A DNA stretch of 64,000 nt. Origin: an uncultured Porphyromonadaceae bacterium (GTDB lineage: Bacteria > Bacteroidota > Bacteroidia > Bacteroidales > Muribaculaceae). The stretch's first letter is position 1. Each line of letters begins with the position of its first letter. Positions 8,620-17,893 of this stretch are shown here, piece by piece. The translations under genes and the position numbers were made by a program. The stretch spans positions 1 through 64,000 of the forward strand of contig URTA01000008.1 of NCBI GenBank assembly GCA_900550645.1, given 5' to 3'. The notes under the pieces were generated by a model. The model saw only the letters and a program-made list of their open reading frames with translations, made no database searches and had not been told where the DNA came from.

Positions 8620-9891
8620 TCAGCGGATGTCGTCGGCGATGTCGCGGCGGTAGTATCGGCCGTCGAATGTGACGGTCTCGGCAGCTGCCTTGGCGCGGCT
8701 CGCGGCTTCCTCTATGGAGTCTGCCATTGCTGTGAGCGCGATCACCCGTCCGCCGGAGGTGACGGTGTTGCCTTCTGCATCGGTCTCCGCTCCTGCTGCA
8801 AAAGGGATTATGTCTGCACCGAGGTCTGAAAGGCCGCTGATGCGTTTCCCTTTCTCGTATGCGCCGGGGTATCCTGCGGAGGTGAGCATGACGGTGACGG
8901 CGGCTTGCGGGGAGACTGTGAGCGTCTTGAGTCCCAGTGTGCTGTCTGCGATGCCCTCGAGCAGGTCTACTATGTCGGAGGTGATGCGCGGCATTACGAC
9001 TTCGGTCTCGGGGTCGCCCATGCGGACGTTGTACTCGATGACCATGGGGTCGCCGTCCACATTCATCAGGCCGAGGAATATGAAGCCTTTGTAGGGTATT
9101 TCCTCCTGCCGCAGCCCCTCGATGGTGGGTATTACGATGCGCTGCTCGACGCGCTGCATGAACTCCTCGTCGGCAAACGGCACAGGCGATACTGCACCCA
9201 TGCCGCCGGTGTTTAGGCCGGTGTCGCCCTCCCCTACGCGCTTGTAGTCTTTTGCCACAGGGAGTATGCGGTAGTCCTCGCCGTCGGTGGCCACGAATAC
9301 AGAACACTCGATCCCTGAAAGGTACTGCTCGATGACGACGGTCTGCGAAGCGTCGCCGAACATGCCGTCGAGCATGTCGCGCAGCGAGCCTTTCGCCACT
9401 TCGAGCGAGTCGAGTATCAGCACGCCCTTGCCGGCCGCGAGTCCGTCGGCTTTGAGGACGTAAGGCGGCTTCATGGACTCGAGGAAGCCTATGCCCTCCT
9501 CTACGGTGTCGGCGGTGACGGTCATGAAGCGTGCGGTGGGTATGCCGTGGCGGAACATGAACTCCTTGGCAAACTCCTTGCTGCCCTCGAGCCGCGCCCC
9601 TGCGCTGCATGGGCCGATAACCTTGACCGGGGTGTCTGCAAATGCGTCGGCTATGCCCTCTACCAGCGGCTGCTCCGGCCCTACGACTATCATGTCGATG
9701 TCATGGTCGTTGGTGAAGCGGTGTATTGCGTCGAAGTCCGTTGGCTTGAGGTCTACGCGAGTGCCGTAGGGCGAGGCGTTGCCCGGCGCAGTGTAGAGGG
9801 TGCGTGTGCGAGGGCTTGCGGCGATGCTGCGGGCTATGGCTGCTTCCCTGCCGCCGCTGCCGAGGAGGAGTATGTTGAGAAAATCTTTCAT
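8620..9891 (-). CDS. purD: Phosphoribosylamine-glycine ligase (GAR synthetase)
   Basis: This 423-residue enzyme catalyses the ATP-dependent joining of phosphoribosylamine and glycine, the second step of de novo purine synthesis. The N-terminal LLLGSGGREAAIA motif (residues about 8-20) is typical of the family. The central ATP-grasp domain includes KADGLAAGKGV and the highly conserved GLNTGGMGAVSPVP, and the metal-binding end reads EYNVRMGDPETE. Length is normal for PurD. The gene follows the rRNA methyltransferase gene with a 48-base gap on the same strand; no other purine genes are in the window. No purine riboswitch is seen in the short leader. Confidence 0.96.
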   Translation of the reverse strand: MKDFLNILLLGSGGREAAIARSIAASPRTRTLYTAPGNASPYGTRVDLKPTDFDAIHRFTNDHDIDMIVVGPEQPLVEGIADAFADTPVKVIGPCSAGARLEGSKEFAKEFMFRHGIPTARFMTVTADTVEEGIGFLESMKPPYVLKADGLAAGKGVLILDSLEVAKGSLRDMLDGMFGDASQTVVIEQYLSGIECSVFVATDGEDYRILPVAKDYKRVGEGDTGLNTGGMGAVSPVPFADEEFMQRVEQRIVIPTIEGLRQEEIPYKGFIFLGLMNVDGDPMVIEYNVRMGDPETEVVMPRITSDIVDLLEGIADSTLGLKTLTVSPQAAVTVMLTSAGYPGAYEKGKRISGLSDLGADIIPFAAGAETDAEGNTVTSGGRVIALTAMADSIEEAASRAKAAAETVTFDGRYYRRDIADDIR

Positions 9892-9939
9892 GGCTTGGTT
9901 GGGTAATGATAACGGAATACTCTGTATGTGTGCTTTTCT

Positions 9940-11601
9940 TTACTTGTCTGCGTTGTCGGCCGGTGTGTCCTCTGCGGACTGTTTTTTCATCCATGTGCGG
10001 CGAGAGCGCATTATCTTGCCGTCTACGCGGTCGATGCTGACGGCAAAGTCGGCGGAGATTTTAGGCTCTTTGTCGGGGACGATGGTTGCAGGCTTGGCGC
10101 GGTATTCGCGCGGCTTGCCGCCGTCGCGGCGGTCGGCGCGTTTGAACTCGCGTGGTCTGTCATCGCGTTTGAAGTCGCGTTTGCGATCGTCCTTTCGGAA
10201 CTCGCGCTTTCCCTCGTCGCGGCGGTCGTCGCGGCGGAAATCCCTGCGGCGGTCGTCACGATCGTTGTCGCGTCTGAACTCACGCTTGCGGTCGTCACGG
10301 CGGAAGTCTCCACGCCGGTTGTCGCGGTCTCGCCGGGGCTTGCGGTCGCCGAAGCGCGATGCCTCAGCGTCCCATTCGCCGTCAGAGAGGTGGCGTACCT
10401 TTGGGCGGAAGTCGCGGTTGAAGCCGTCATTGCGCACCGAGCCCCCCTCCTCGCGGAAGTCGTTGTAGCTGCCGGAAAACAGGACATACTCGCGCAGCGA
10501 ACATTCGAGCGCGCCGTTGAGTATGGGGAATTTGACGGAGGGCTTCAGCCCGATGCACTGCAGATCCTCGTCGCGGTATCCGATTATCCATGCGTGGTAT
10601 CCGGCGAAGTGGCGTTTGAGGGTAGTGCCGATGCCGGAGAACAACTCCTCCATGCTCTCGGGACGCAGCCGCTCGCCGTATGGCGGGTTGGTGACGAGGA
10701 TGCCGTCTGCGGGCGGCTCTGTCCATTCGTCGAAGGGCTTGCACACCAGACTGATGACCGCGTCGAGGTTGGCGGCGCGGATGTTGCGGCGAGCCACGGT
10801 AATGGCTTCGGGCGATATGTCGCCGCCGTAGATGCGGTGGTCGAAGCCGCGCTCGGTGGAGTCGTCGGAGGCTATCGAGGCGAACAGGTCTGCGTCGTAG
10901 TCGTCCCACCGCTCAAAGGCGAAAGACTTGCGGTAGATGCCCGGGTAAATGTTCTGGGCTATCAGGGCAGCCTCTATGAGGAACGTGCCGGAGCCGCACA
11001 TGGGGTCAACGAAGTCACATTCGCCGCGCCAACCGGTCTTGAGTATTATGCCGGCGGCGAGCACCTCGTTGATAGGCGCAGTGGTGCTGTCCACGCGCCA
11101 GCCGCGCTGGTTGAGCGGCTCGCCGGAGGAGTCGAGCGAGATCGTCACCCTTTCGCCGGCGATGTGGACGTTGAGCATCACGTCCGCACCCGAGACACGT
11201 ATCGAGGGACGCTTGCCGCAGTTGTCCGTGAAATGGTCCACGATGCCGTCCTTGACGCGGTATGTGACAAACTTGGAGTGGGTGAACGAGTCGCTGTAGA
11301 CGGTCGAGTCAATGGCGAATGTCTTTTCAGGCGATAGGTACTGTTCCCACTCGATGTCGCGGACGATGTCGTAGAGGTCGTCGGTGTTCTTAGCCGTGAA
11401 TTTGACTATAGGCTTGAGGATGCGCAGGGCAGTGCGCAGGCAGAAGTTTGCCCGGTACAACATCTCGTTGTCGCCGGTGAAGGAGACCATCCGGTTTCCG
11501 GTCTCGACATTCTGTGCGCCCAGGGCTATAAGCTCGTCGCGCAGCACGTCCTCGAGTCCCTGGAAGGTCTTGGCGACCATGTCAAATTGTGTATTGTTCA
11601 T
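9940..11601 (-). CDS. THUMP-domain 23S rRNA guanine-N2 methyltransferase, RlmL-like, with Arg/Asp-rich tail
   Basis: Residues 1-380 of this 553-residue protein match the RlmL half of RlmKL. There is an N-terminal ferredoxin-like/THUMP region (about 1-155), then a Rossmann methyltransferase domain with the SAM motif FVDPMCGSGTFLIEAA near residue 200 and the catalytic VTNPPYGERL near 305. The family methylates 23S rRNA at G2445. The last 170 residues or so are disordered and built of short repeats of the kind RRDDRKREF, FRRDDRR and FKRDDRPREF; an RNA-binding or condensate-type tail is plausible. The RlmK domain present in E. coli RlmKL is absent. The gene lies 61 bases after ftsZ, so it may be read from the division cluster. 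Confidence 0.85.
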   Translation of the reverse strand: MNNTQFDMVAKTFQGLEDVLRDELIALGAQNVETGNRMVSFTGDNEMLYRANFCLRTALRILKPIVKFTAKNTDDLYDIVRDIEWEQYLSPEKTFAIDSTVYSDSFTHSKFVTYRVKDGIVDHFTDNCGKRPSIRVSGADVMLNVHIAGERVTISLDSSGEPLNQRGWRVDSTTAPINEVLAAGIILKTGWRGECDFVDPMCGSGTFLIEAALIAQNIYPGIYRKSFAFERWDDYDADLFASIASDDSTERGFDHRIYGGDISPEAITVARRNIRAANLDAVISLVCKPFDEWTEPPADGILVTNPPYGERLRPESMEELFSGIGTTLKRHFAGYHAWIIGYRDEDLQCIGLKPSVKFPILNGALECSLREYVLFSGSYNDFREEGGSVRNDGFNRDFRPKVRHLSDGEWDAEASRFGDRKPRRDRDNRRGDFRRDDRKREFRRDNDRDDRRRDFRRDDRRDEGKREFRKDDRKRDFKRDDRPREFKRADRRDGGKPREYRAKPATIVPDKEPKISADFAVSIDRVDGKIMRSRRTWMKKQSAEDTPADNADK

Positions 11602-11662
11602 ATAATATGTTGGTATTCAATTCGGTATTGGTAGGGGAGAGGTATTTCTGCCAATGGCTGTG

Positions 11663-13030
11663 TCAGAACATTATCGCTCCGCCGCTTTCGCCTCCGGCCT
11701 GTTGCTGCGGCATGGCAGGTTCGGGGGCATTGTGGAGCTTGTGCACCTGTTCGTTGGCACGTGTGTCGCGCTCTGAGGTGGGAGTGCGCTCTATGGCTGC
11801 AATGACCTCGTCGTCGTCCATCTCTTCGGGCTTGAAAATGAAGCACCGCACCTTGAGGCGGTTCAGTGCCATCTGCTTGATGGTGCCAGTGCCATAGGTT
11901 GTCTCGATAGCAGCCTCATTGTCGGGGTCTGGCTTTTCAGGCTTGTTGGACTTTGGGGTGTTGTCTTCGGAGGAGAATGTGATGGGTCCGTCGCCTTTTC
12001 CTTCGCCGTCACGCAGGGTCACGTCAAATCCGGAGGCGAGTATCGTTACCTTGATTCGCTCTCCCATTTCGGGGATGTCGGCGATGCCCCATTTGACCTT
12101 GACGGTCTTTGGGAGCGAAGATGTGAAGACGGTTATTTCGTTGAGTTCCTTGGCTGTAATGGGTTTTTTGCACTCTCTGGCGCAGCTGAATTTCATGAGC
12201 AGCCTCTTTGAGGTCTTGATGTCGTGCGCTTTGAGCAGCGGTGACTTGAGGGCATTCTCAATAGCTTTTGTCACGCGGTTTTCGCCCTCGCCCTCTCCGG
12301 AGGAGATAATGGCGGTGCCGCTGTCCTTGAGTGTGGTCTTGACATCCTGGAAATCGACGTTTATGAAGCACTTTTCGGAGATGATTTCGGAGATTGAACG
12401 GGCTGCATTGGCGAGAGTGTCGTCGGCTTTTTCGAAGCAGTTGAACAAACTGAGATCCGGGTATAGTGTGGTCAGGTTCTCGTTGTTGATCACGAGCAGC
12501 GCGTCCACGTATTTCTGCATCTCCTTTGCTCCTTCGAGCGCGGTGAGTATCTTTTGCTCGCTTTCAAACTGGAACGGCACTGTTACGATGCCGATGGTCA
12601 GCATGCCGGCTTCCTTGGCAAGGCGTGCTACGATGGGGGCTGCACCGGTGCCGGTGCCTCCGCCCATGCCGGCAGTGATGAATACCATCTCCGTGTCATT
12701 GTCAAACAGCTTCTTGATATCATCCACGCTTGCCTCAGCACACTGTTTCCCGATTTCGGGGTTGTTGCCCGCACCCTGGCCTTGTGTAATGTCGTAGCCG
12801 AGGATAATCTTTTCCGGGACTTCCATCGTGCCGAGAGCCTGTTTGTCAGTGTTGAGGACGACATAGCGCACCAGTGGTATCTGCTGCTTGTACATATAGT
12901 TGACGGCGTTTCCGCCGCCGCCGCCCACGCCTATGACTTTGATGATGGCCTTCTCGGCAAATCGTTCGTCATCCGTCGGGGTGAATGTGGAGGTATCGTT
13001 CAGTTCTTCGTTGAGTATGTCGTTTTCCAT
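11663..13030 (-). CDS. ftsZ: Cell division protein FtsZ
   Basis: This 455-residue tubulin homologue polymerises with GTP into the division ring at midcell. Visible marks are the glycine-rich GVGGGGGNAVNYM (residues about 34-46), the tubulin signature GGGTGTG (123-129) and the T7 loop NVDFQDVKTTL (about 223), which supplies the catalytic Asp. After the globular domain (to about 325) there is a charged linker containing FKPEEMDDDEVIAAIE. The protein then ends in a Gln/Gly-rich tail finishing GGAIMF. The canonical DIPxFLR-like C-terminal peptide that binds FtsA is not obvious. The gene is the last one of the division cluster, 51 bases after ftsA. Confidence 0.97.
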   Translation of the reverse strand: MENDILNEELNDTSTFTPTDDERFAEKAIIKVIGVGGGGGNAVNYMYKQQIPLVRYVVLNTDKQALGTMEVPEKIILGYDITQGQGAGNNPEIGKQCAEASVDDIKKLFDNDTEMVFITAGMGGGTGTGAAPIVARLAKEAGMLTIGIVTVPFQFESEQKILTALEGAKEMQKYVDALLVINNENLTTLYPDLSLFNCFEKADDTLANAARSISEIISEKCFINVDFQDVKTTLKDSGTAIISSGEGEGENRVTKAIENALKSPLLKAHDIKTSKRLLMKFSCARECKKPITAKELNEITVFTSSLPKTVKVKWGIADIPEMGERIKVTILASGFDVTLRDGEGKGDGPITFSSEDNTPKSNKPEKPDPDNEAAIETTYGTGTIKQMALNRLKVRCFIFKPEEMDDDEVIAAIERTPTSERDTRANEQVHKLHNAPEPAMPQQQAGGESGGAIMF

Positions 13031-13081
13031 TGTGGATGTGTTGGGAGAATGAGTTTAATATGTGAGTGTAGAGAGGTGTTT

Positions 13082-14422
13082 TCAGGAGAGTTCGTCGTCT
13101 TCGTCGTCGCCCGGGGTGAGCATGTCGCCGATTTTGCCGAACCATTTTGAGAAAGCGCTTTTGCCGCGCTTTCGGCCGGGTTTCCGCTCCTGGCCTTTGT
13201 GCGAGGTGTCGCGGTGTCCGTTGGATATGGGGAGTTCGCCGCCTCCTGTATCGGATATGGGGAGTTCCTGTTCCTGTGCAGCGGTGACGCACTGCGCGTC
13301 GGAGTGGGTGGCAGCGGCGTGCAGTACGGCAATGACCTCAAGGGCGTTGAAGTCGGGAGACTTGCTGGATGTCTCGATGGCGGGGGGAAGTTGTCCGCGC
13401 CTTACAGGGAGCTTGCTGATGTCCTGTATCAGCTCGCAGAAGTTGTTGAGCAGCGAGCCGCCGCCGATTAGTATGATGCCTCCGGGCAGGTCTGAATCCT
13501 TGACCCCGGCGTAGTTGGCTTGCTCGAGTATGTTGATTGCTATCTCCTCGGCGCGAGCCACGATGCACTTGTTGATTTCCTTGGTGTCGATGTCGTGTAT
13601 GTGCAGGCCGGCGTCTGTCTCGGGGGGTCTGGCATTGCCCGACTGTATCTTGTACAACTCTGCGTTTTCCTCGAACATTCCTGTCGAGGTGATGTCGTGT
13701 GTGATGCAGCGCGAGCCGAGAGGTATGGTGTTGAAATAGCGCAGGTTGCCGTCCTTGTATATTATTACTGACGTGGTTTCCGCTCCGATGTCAACAAGCA
13801 TGCATCCTCGCCGTTTCTCCTCGGTTGAGGGGATGATGTGGCCTGCGGCGAGAGGTGTTACGATGAACCCTAAAGTTTTGACATCGAGCCTGTTCTCGAG
13901 GTCAATGCGCTCGATGTTCTTCTTGAGCTGCGCCCGGCACACTATAAGGTCGTAAGTCGCCTTTATGCTGCTGCCCAGGTTGCCTATAGGCTCGGTTGTC
14001 TTGGTGCTGCCGATGGTGAACAGCCTCGGCACCGCGTCGATTACGGAGAGGGAGGAGTCAATGGCCTTGGTTTCGGCTTGAGAGCGCAGGCGTGCAACGG
14101 TGTCGGAGTTGATGACTGTCTCTTCGCCAAGGTTGAGCTCCGCATTGGCCTCAATGGAGTGCAGCGAGCGTCCGGAGAGGCCGACGAACACGCCGTTTAT
14201 CCTGTTGGGCAGCACGTCCTTGCAATCCTCGAGGCGCGTCAGCACGCGGGCAATGCGCGAAAATGTCTCCTCGACGTTCTGGACTATGCCGTAACGCACG
14301 CAGCCGGTGCATTGTTCCTGCTCCACGGCCAGGACGTTGAGCTTGCCGGAGGGGGTCATCCGGCCTACCGCGCCTATAATTTTGGAGCTGCTTATTTCGA
14401 GTGCTGCTATGTATCTTTCCAT
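13082..14422 (-). CDS. ftsA: Cell division protein FtsA
   Basis: This 446-residue actin-fold ATPase tethers FtsZ filaments to the membrane and recruits later divisome proteins. The N-terminal YIAALEISSSKIIGAVGRM is the phosphate-1 loop, a 1C domain of the SHS2 type follows (about 80-165), and the second nucleotide motifs are MLVDIGAETTSVIIY and GGIILIGGGSLLNN. Near the C-terminus an amphipathic helix (SAFSKWFGKIGDML) is the expected membrane-binding element. The linker before it (about 380-425) contains a doubled ELPIS motif, reflecting a 15-base direct repeat at 13223 and 13253. It lies 32 bases downstream of ftsQ. Confidence 0.96.
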   Translation of the reverse strand: MERYIAALEISSSKIIGAVGRMTPSGKLNVLAVEQEQCTGCVRYGIVQNVEETFSRIARVLTRLEDCKDVLPNRINGVFVGLSGRSLHSIEANAELNLGEETVINSDTVARLRSQAETKAIDSSLSVIDAVPRLFTIGSTKTTEPIGNLGSSIKATYDLIVCRAQLKKNIERIDLENRLDVKTLGFIVTPLAAGHIIPSTEEKRRGCMLVDIGAETTSVIIYKDGNLRYFNTIPLGSRCITHDITSTGMFEENAELYKIQSGNARPPETDAGLHIHDIDTKEINKCIVARAEEIAINILEQANYAGVKDSDLPGGIILIGGGSLLNNFCELIQDISKLPVRRGQLPPAIETSSKSPDFNALEVIAVLHAAATHSDAQCVTAAQEQELPISDTGGGELPISNGHRDTSHKGQERKPGRKRGKSAFSKWFGKIGDMLTPGDDEDDELS

Positions 14423-14454
14423 TGTCTTGTCGCTGTGAATGAGGGTTGAGGTAT

Positions 14455-15351
14455 TTATGTGTTGGGTTTGTGTGAGATTTTCGCCTTGGAGCGCGAAGTT
14501 GTGTCACGCGGTGCAGCGGGCTGTCCGGCGGTGGCAGACTGCAGAGCCTCCTCGTCGAGGTCTTCGGTTTGCTCGTATTCGGGGACATGGCTCACCTCGG
14601 CCTTGTTGCGCCGTGTCGCGATGATGCGCCCGGCAAACTTGACGGAGATGGTGTCATACTTGTCCCAGCCCTGGTGAGGCATTATCTCTCGGTATGCGAG
14701 GCGTATGTTGCGGAACTTGACGGGGAGGTCACGGGCGTCGCCGATGTTGATGACATGGCCGGCGATGCGCGGCACCAGGATGATGTCGTCGGGCGAATCG
14801 GCGCGTATCATCATTATCAGATGCTTGAAGAGCGAATCGGCAGCGATGTACTGTGCCACGGGCAGTACGGCTGTTGCCGGGAAGCCACGAGTGAAGTGCC
14901 CGCTGACCACGGGCATGTCTGCGAAGAAGCGGGCGTTGGCTGCAATGCGCTTGCCGTCCTTGTTGACGTAGTAGCTGTCGCTTCCGTCGAAGACACGCAG
15001 CTCGGGGATTACCGGGATTACGGAGATGCGCAGCTTCCCCTTGGTGGTGACGTAGCACTGCACGGACTCGAAGTTGCTGAGGCGCGACAGGTAACGCTCA
15101 ATGGCGTATGTGTCGATGTCCGTCAGGAGCTTCCCCTCGAGGTTCTTGTCGTAAGCGGCAAGCTCTGTGATTACACCCCGCTGGGTCATGGTGTCGCCCA
15201 TGAACGAGTGTTGCTCGATGCGTACCTCGACGCCGCTGCACCGTCGTTTGGAGTCACGCTGCCCCGCCCATACCGAAATGAGAACGGTATAGGTGAGCAA
15301 GACGATGAGTATCAGCCACTTGCCTACTTTATACAGGGTCGTGCGTGCCAA
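14455..15351 (-). CDS. ftsQ: Cell division protein FtsQ/DivIB
   Basis: This 298-residue bitopic inner-membrane protein has one N-terminal transmembrane segment (about residues 10-30, WLILIVLLTYTVLISVW) and a periplasmic POTRA/FtsQ beta domain. That domain includes LLTDIDTYAIERYLSRL and the conserved VIPVIPELRVFDG and YYVNKDGKRI stretches. It links early and late divisome components. The start codon is TTG at 15351: the in-frame stop TAA lies only five codons upstream and there is no ATG before the membrane segment. The start overlaps the end of murC by 23 bases, pointing to translational coupling. The C-terminal tail is charged and low complexity. It is assigned from fold features and cluster position, since FtsQ diverges quickly. 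Confidence 0.9.
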   Translation of the reverse strand: MARTTLYKVGKWLILIVLLTYTVLISVWAGQRDSKRRCSGVEVRIEQHSFMGDTMTQRGVITELAAYDKNLEGKLLTDIDTYAIERYLSRLSNFESVQCYVTTKGKLRISVIPVIPELRVFDGSDSYYVNKDGKRIAANARFFADMPVVSGHFTRGFPATAVLPVAQYIAADSLFKHLIMMIRADSPDDIILVPRIAGHVINIGDARDLPVKFRNIRLAYREIMPHQGWDKYDTISVKFAGRIIATRRNKAEVSHVPEYEQTEDLDEEALQSATAGQPAAPRDTTSRSKAKISHKPNT

Positions 15352-16741
15352 CGGTCTTCGCTGTTAGTATTTCCTTGATGTCGGGGAGCAGCACGTCCAG
15401 GTTGGCGGCTCCCAGGGTCATAAGGATTTCAAAGTTACTATTTTTTATCAGATTCAACAAATTCTGGCGGGGGCAAATGAGCCTGTGTGGCGAAGTGAGG
15501 CGGTCGTAGATGATTTGCGAGGTCACTCCGGGTATCGGCTTTTCGCGTGCCGGGTATATCTCGAGCAGCACCACGCGGTCGGCGTGGGAGAGAGCCTGGG
15601 CAAACTCCGGCGCGAAGTCTCGCGTGCGTGTGTAGAGGTGCGGCTGGAACACGACTGTCAGCTCGCGACCTGGGTACAGTTTGCGTACAGATGTTATCGA
15701 GGCTTCGACTTCGTGGGGGCTGTGGGCATAATCGTCGATGAGGACTGTGCCGCATGCAGAGTCTTCGGGGCGCAGCCATGTCTCGAAGCGTCGTTTTGCT
15801 CCGAGGAATGTGCGCAGTGCCTGGCGTATGTTGTCGTCGGAGGCTCCGGCGAGGTGCGTCGCCGCTGCCGCTGCCACTGCATTGTCGATGTTGATGGCTA
15901 TAGGCACTCCCAGCTCCACGTCGCGTATGATGCCGTCCGGGTGCACGATGTCAAACCACAGCCTCCCGTCATCGTAGCGTATGTTGGCGGTATGCCAGTC
16001 GCCCTCGTTGCCGCCGCTGTATGTCAGCGTGTTGACACCCTCCACTGTGCGCGGCTTGAGCTTGAGGCCGGTGTGGAGGATGAGCGTGCCGCCGGTGGCG
16101 ATGAGCGAGGTGAAGTGGGCGAACCCCTCGAGGTAGCCCTTCTCGTCGCCGTAGATGTCGAGGTGGTCGGGGTCAGTAGATGTGACGACGGCTATGTAGG
16201 GGTTGAGCTGGTGGAACGAGCGGTCGTATTCGTCCGCCTCGATGACCGACCAGGGGGAGCAGTCGTCCAGTATGAGGTTGCTGTCGTAGTTGCGCAGTAT
16301 TCCGCCCAGGAATGCGTTGCACTTCACGTCAGAGGTGTGGAGTATGTGCGCGACCATGGAGGAGACGGTGGTCTTGCCGTGCGAGCCGGCGACGCAGATA
16401 GCCCGCGAGTGGCGTGTTATCTGCCCGAGCATCACAGCTCGCTTGACCACGTTGAATCCGCCCTGGCGGAAGTAGGAGAGTATGCGGTTGTCGTCGCCCA
16501 CGGCGGGGGTGTATACCACCATGGTGTGTGCCGGGTCGCGGAAGCCGTCGGGAATGGTCTGCGTGTCATCGCGGTATGATATGCGTGCGCCCTCGCGCTC
16601 CAGGGCATGTGTAAGGTCGGAGGGCGTAAGGTCGTAGCCTGCCACCTGCGCACCCCGCGAGAGGTAGTAGCGCACCAGCGCGGCCATGCCGATACCGCCC
16701 GCGCCAACGAAATATATGTGCTGTGTCGTGTTGCTGTTCAT
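15329..16741 (-). CDS. murC: UDP-N-acetylmuramate-L-alanine ligase
   Basis: This 470-residue Mur ligase adds L-alanine to UDP-N-acetylmuramic acid, the first peptide step of peptidoglycan precursor synthesis in the cytoplasm. The N-terminal domain carries the MurC/Mpl-type glycine motif FVGAGGIGMAALVRYYL (about 11-27). The ATP-binding P-loop AGSHGKTTVSSMV is at 118-130, and DDYAHSPHEVEASI and the nearby R/H motifs mark the C-terminal domain. Length is usual for the family. It follows murG with a 17-base gap and overlaps ftsQ. Confidence 0.96.
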   Translation of the reverse strand: MNSNTTQHIYFVGAGGIGMAALVRYYLSRGAQVAGYDLTPSDLTHALEREGARISYRDDTQTIPDGFRDPAHTMVVYTPAVGDDNRILSYFRQGGFNVVKRAVMLGQITRHSRAICVAGSHGKTTVSSMVAHILHTSDVKCNAFLGGILRNYDSNLILDDCSPWSVIEADEYDRSFHQLNPYIAVVTSTDPDHLDIYGDEKGYLEGFAHFTSLIATGGTLILHTGLKLKPRTVEGVNTLTYSGGNEGDWHTANIRYDDGRLWFDIVHPDGIIRDVELGVPIAINIDNAVAAAAATHLAGASDDNIRQALRTFLGAKRRFETWLRPEDSACGTVLIDDYAHSPHEVEASITSVRKLYPGRELTVVFQPHLYTRTRDFAPEFAQALSHADRVVLLEIYPAREKPIPGVTSQIIYDRLTSPHRLICPRQNLLNLIKNSNFEILMTLGAANLDVLLPDIKEILTAKTVGTHDPV

Positions 16742-16758
16742 AGTGTCCTGTGGGGTTG

Positions 16759-17874
16759 TCAGGCGTTGCCGCCGTTGATGATTTGCAGTATCTGGTCCAC
16801 TATTTTCTCGTCTGCGCCGGGGAGTGCCATTTCGCGCACTGCCTTGCTCATCTGCTCGAGGCGAGCCGCGTCAAAGACGGTGTCGAGGACAGTCTCCGCG
16901 AGCGTCTGCGGAGCGTCTGCGTCGGTGACTGTTATCGCCGCGCCGCGGTCGGAGAGGGCATGGGCGTTCTTTGTCTGGTGGTCTTCAGCCACATTGGGCG
17001 AGGGGACGAGTATCGCCGGCAAGCCGAGCAGCTGCAGCTCGCTTATCGAGCCAGCCCCGGCACGCGACACCACGAGGGTGGCAGCGCGGTATGCCGTGCC
17101 CATGTCGGCGATGAACTTGGTGACCACTATCCCCTTGCGGCCGTTGGCAGCCACTGTGGCGCGGTCGCCGAAATACTTGCCTGTCTGCCATATCACCTGC
17201 AGTCCTGCATCGGCGAGGTGCTGCACGTCATGTTCGAGGGTTTCGTTGATGGTACGCGCCCCGAGGCTTCCGCCCACGCACAGGACTGTAGGCCGCTGCG
17301 GGTCAAGGCCGAACTGCGCACGCGCCTCTTCGGGCGTGAGTTTGCACGAGAGCAGGTCCTTGCGCACCGGGTTGCCGGTCATGACAATCTTGTCGGCGGG
17401 AAAGAAGCGTTCCATGCCCTGGTATGCCACGCAGATGCGGCGTGCGCCGCGTGCGAGCATCTTGTTGGTCACGCCGGCGTATGAGTTCTGCTCCTGGATT
17501 AGGGTGGGTATGCCGGCACGTTGCGCTGCTTTCAGCGTTGGCCCGGAGGCGTAGCCGCCCACGCCGATTGCGATGTCAGGCTTGAAGTCGGCGATAATCT
17601 TGCGGGCCATGACAACGCTGCGCATCAGCTTGCGGATTACGGCGAAGTTCTTGAACAGGTTCTTGCGGTTGAAGCCGGCCACGGGGAGTCCGATGATGCG
17701 GTATCCCGCCGCCGGCACTTTCTCCATCTCCATGCGGTCTTCTGCGCCGACAAACAGTATTTCCGCACCGCAGCGGCGTTGCAGTGCGTTGGCTATCGAG
17801 ACGGCTGGGAAGATGTGTCCTCCTGTCCCTCCGCCGCTCACTATGGCTCGTATAGGCCGGTTGTTGCTTTCCAT
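16759..17874 (-). CDS. murG: UDP-GlcNAc transferase making lipid II
   Basis: This 371-residue GT28 glycosyltransferase adds N-acetylglucosamine to lipid I at the cytoplasmic face of the membrane to give lipid II. The signature SGGGTGGHIFPAVSIAN is at residues 13-29, and a second glycine-rich loop is VGGSLGARTINE. The donor-binding region VSRAGAGSISELQLLGLPAILVPSP is intact. The frame could start at an ATG at 17910, overlapping the end of ftsW. I prefer the ATG at 17874 because it gives the usual short N-terminus before the glycine loop. It lies between ftsW and murC. Confidence 0.94.
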   Translation of the reverse strand: MESNNRPIRAIVSGGGTGGHIFPAVSIANALQRRCGAEILFVGAEDRMEMEKVPAAGYRIIGLPVAGFNRKNLFKNFAVIRKLMRSVVMARKIIADFKPDIAIGVGGYASGPTLKAAQRAGIPTLIQEQNSYAGVTNKMLARGARRICVAYQGMERFFPADKIVMTGNPVRKDLLSCKLTPEEARAQFGLDPQRPTVLCVGGSLGARTINETLEHDVQHLADAGLQVIWQTGKYFGDRATVAANGRKGIVVTKFIADMGTAYRAATLVVSRAGAGSISELQLLGLPAILVPSPNVAEDHQTKNAHALSDRGAAITVTDADAPQTLAETVLDTVFDAARLEQMSKAVREMALPGADEKIVDQILQIINGGNA

Positions 17875-17893
17875 ACGTTTTTGTTTCTGTGGT

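Noticed and set aside
10096..10330. Tandem repeats that might be a CRISPR array
   Set aside because: The repeats are degenerate, have no unique spacers and are explained by coding of the Arg/Asp-rich protein tail.
9928..11337. A 469-codon plus-strand frame opposite the rRNA methyltransferase
   Set aside because: The product is a Val/Ala-rich shadow of the methyltransferase gene with no signal peptide or domain; the minus-strand gene has clear catalytic motifs.
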